Of a stretch of DNA of 64,000 nucleotides, positions 63,848-64,000 are shown one piece after another; positions within the stretch are counted from its first letter, which is position 1, and the number at the start of each line of letters is the position of its first letter. The translations under genes and the position numbers were made by a program. This DNA comes from Ignavibacterium sp. (lineage in GTDB: Bacteria > Bacteroidota > Ignavibacteria > Ignavibacteriales > Ignavibacteriaceae). Below the pieces are notes generated by a model. It was not told the DNA's origin and searched no databases. It saw nothing but the letters and a program-made list of their open reading frames with translations. The stretch spans positions 62,001-126,000 of the forward strand of contig JAVSMP010000001.1 in NCBI GenBank assembly GCA_032027145.1, written 5' to 3'.

Positions 63848-64000
63848 TTAAAGAGTTGACTTTAGTTTTGTAAGTCCTGTTTTACTTACTGGTAATTCTT
63901 TACCATTTTTTAAGACTAAGCGGTATGATTCTGTATCGGTTTGTTCGAGATGTTGAAGAAAATCAAGATTAATTATATACGAACGATGAATCCTGACAAA
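63848..64000 (-). CDS. LytTR-domain response regulator, C-terminal end (partial)
   Basis: The last 50 codons of a gene that continues past the right edge. The protein reads FVRIHRSYIINLDFLQHLEQ, then YRLVLKNGKELPVSKTG and LTKLKSTL before the stop at 63850-63848. This is the C-terminal half of a LytTR DNA-binding domain, including the RIHRSYIIN strand and the ELPVSKTG loop that touches DNA. Usually such domains follow a receiver domain; that part is outside the window. Confidence 0.85.
   Translation of the reverse strand, partial: FVRIHRSYIINLDFLQHLEQTDTESYRLVLKNGKELPVSKTGLTKLKSTL

Noticed and set aside
1-64000. tRNA, rRNA, CRISPR array, transposase or prophage
   Set aside because: Intergenic regions were read for cloverleaf, spaced direct repeats and integrase or transposase motifs; none was found beyond the short palindromic repeats listed.

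Overview
The window is a low-GC stretch (roughly one third G+C) of a Gram-negative bacterial chromosome, most likely from the Ignavibacteria / Bacteroidota-Chlorobi assemblage. Reasons: a secreted subtilase ends in a type IX secretion sorting domain containing the NYPNPFNP motif common in Ignavibacteria; several start-proximal sequences match the Bacteroidota-type -7 box TAnnTTTG; there are SurA/PpiC-rich envelope genes, lipoproteins and TonB-plug-like sequence. Starts are usually ATG behind AGGA-type ribosome sites, with several TTG/GTG starts. I see no tRNA, rRNA, CRISPR array, phage or insertion-sequence transposase.

Layout. 1-4055 (minus): a fused acyl-activating / acyl-carrier / acyltransferase enzyme, a sensor kinase and the first codons of its response regulator. 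4201-10199: potassium homeostasis (TrkA, TrkH, and an NhaP-type antiporter on the other strand) with small membrane proteins. 10469-16675 (plus): polyphosphate kinase, Mrp/ApbC Fe-S carrier, a secreted thioredoxin-like protein, a NifU C-terminal-type protein and an AI-2E-family permease. 16682-25905 (minus): MoxR ATPase, three consecutive periplasmic PPIase/SurA-type chaperones, a T9SS subtilase and methionyl-tRNA synthetase. 26065-37357: serine hydrolase, SDR, a 2067-residue alpha-2-macroglobulin-like protein, a C69 dipeptidase and a small conserved-looking ORF. 37495-44806 (plus): methylmalonyl-CoA mutase small and large subunits and the MeaB chaperone, split by an AbiEi/AbiEii toxin-antitoxin pair that carries its own doubled operator. 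44960-53988: cytochrome bd oxidase, a DUF4126 protein, RluE-type pseudouridine synthase, a NagZ-like GH3 plus beta-lactamase-fold pair (peptidoglycan recycling), a class V PLP enzyme and a cytidylate-kinase-like protein.

53993-63750 (minus) is the most unusual part: a nine-gene co-directional run headed by a GbsR/MarR regulator. Downstream of it come FabG, a KAS III-like enzyme that lacks the usual catalytic His and Asn, a sodium:solute symporter, an acyl-CoA synthetase, a tandem-repeat lipoprotein, an outer-membrane barrel, a lipoprotein alpha/beta hydrolase and a cytoplasmic paralogue of that hydrolase. Two matching TTTGA-N6-TCAAA palindromes precede the regulator and fabG. The set reads as an uptake-and-activation route for an unidentified ester or acyl compound. 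The window ends inside a LytTR-type response regulator.
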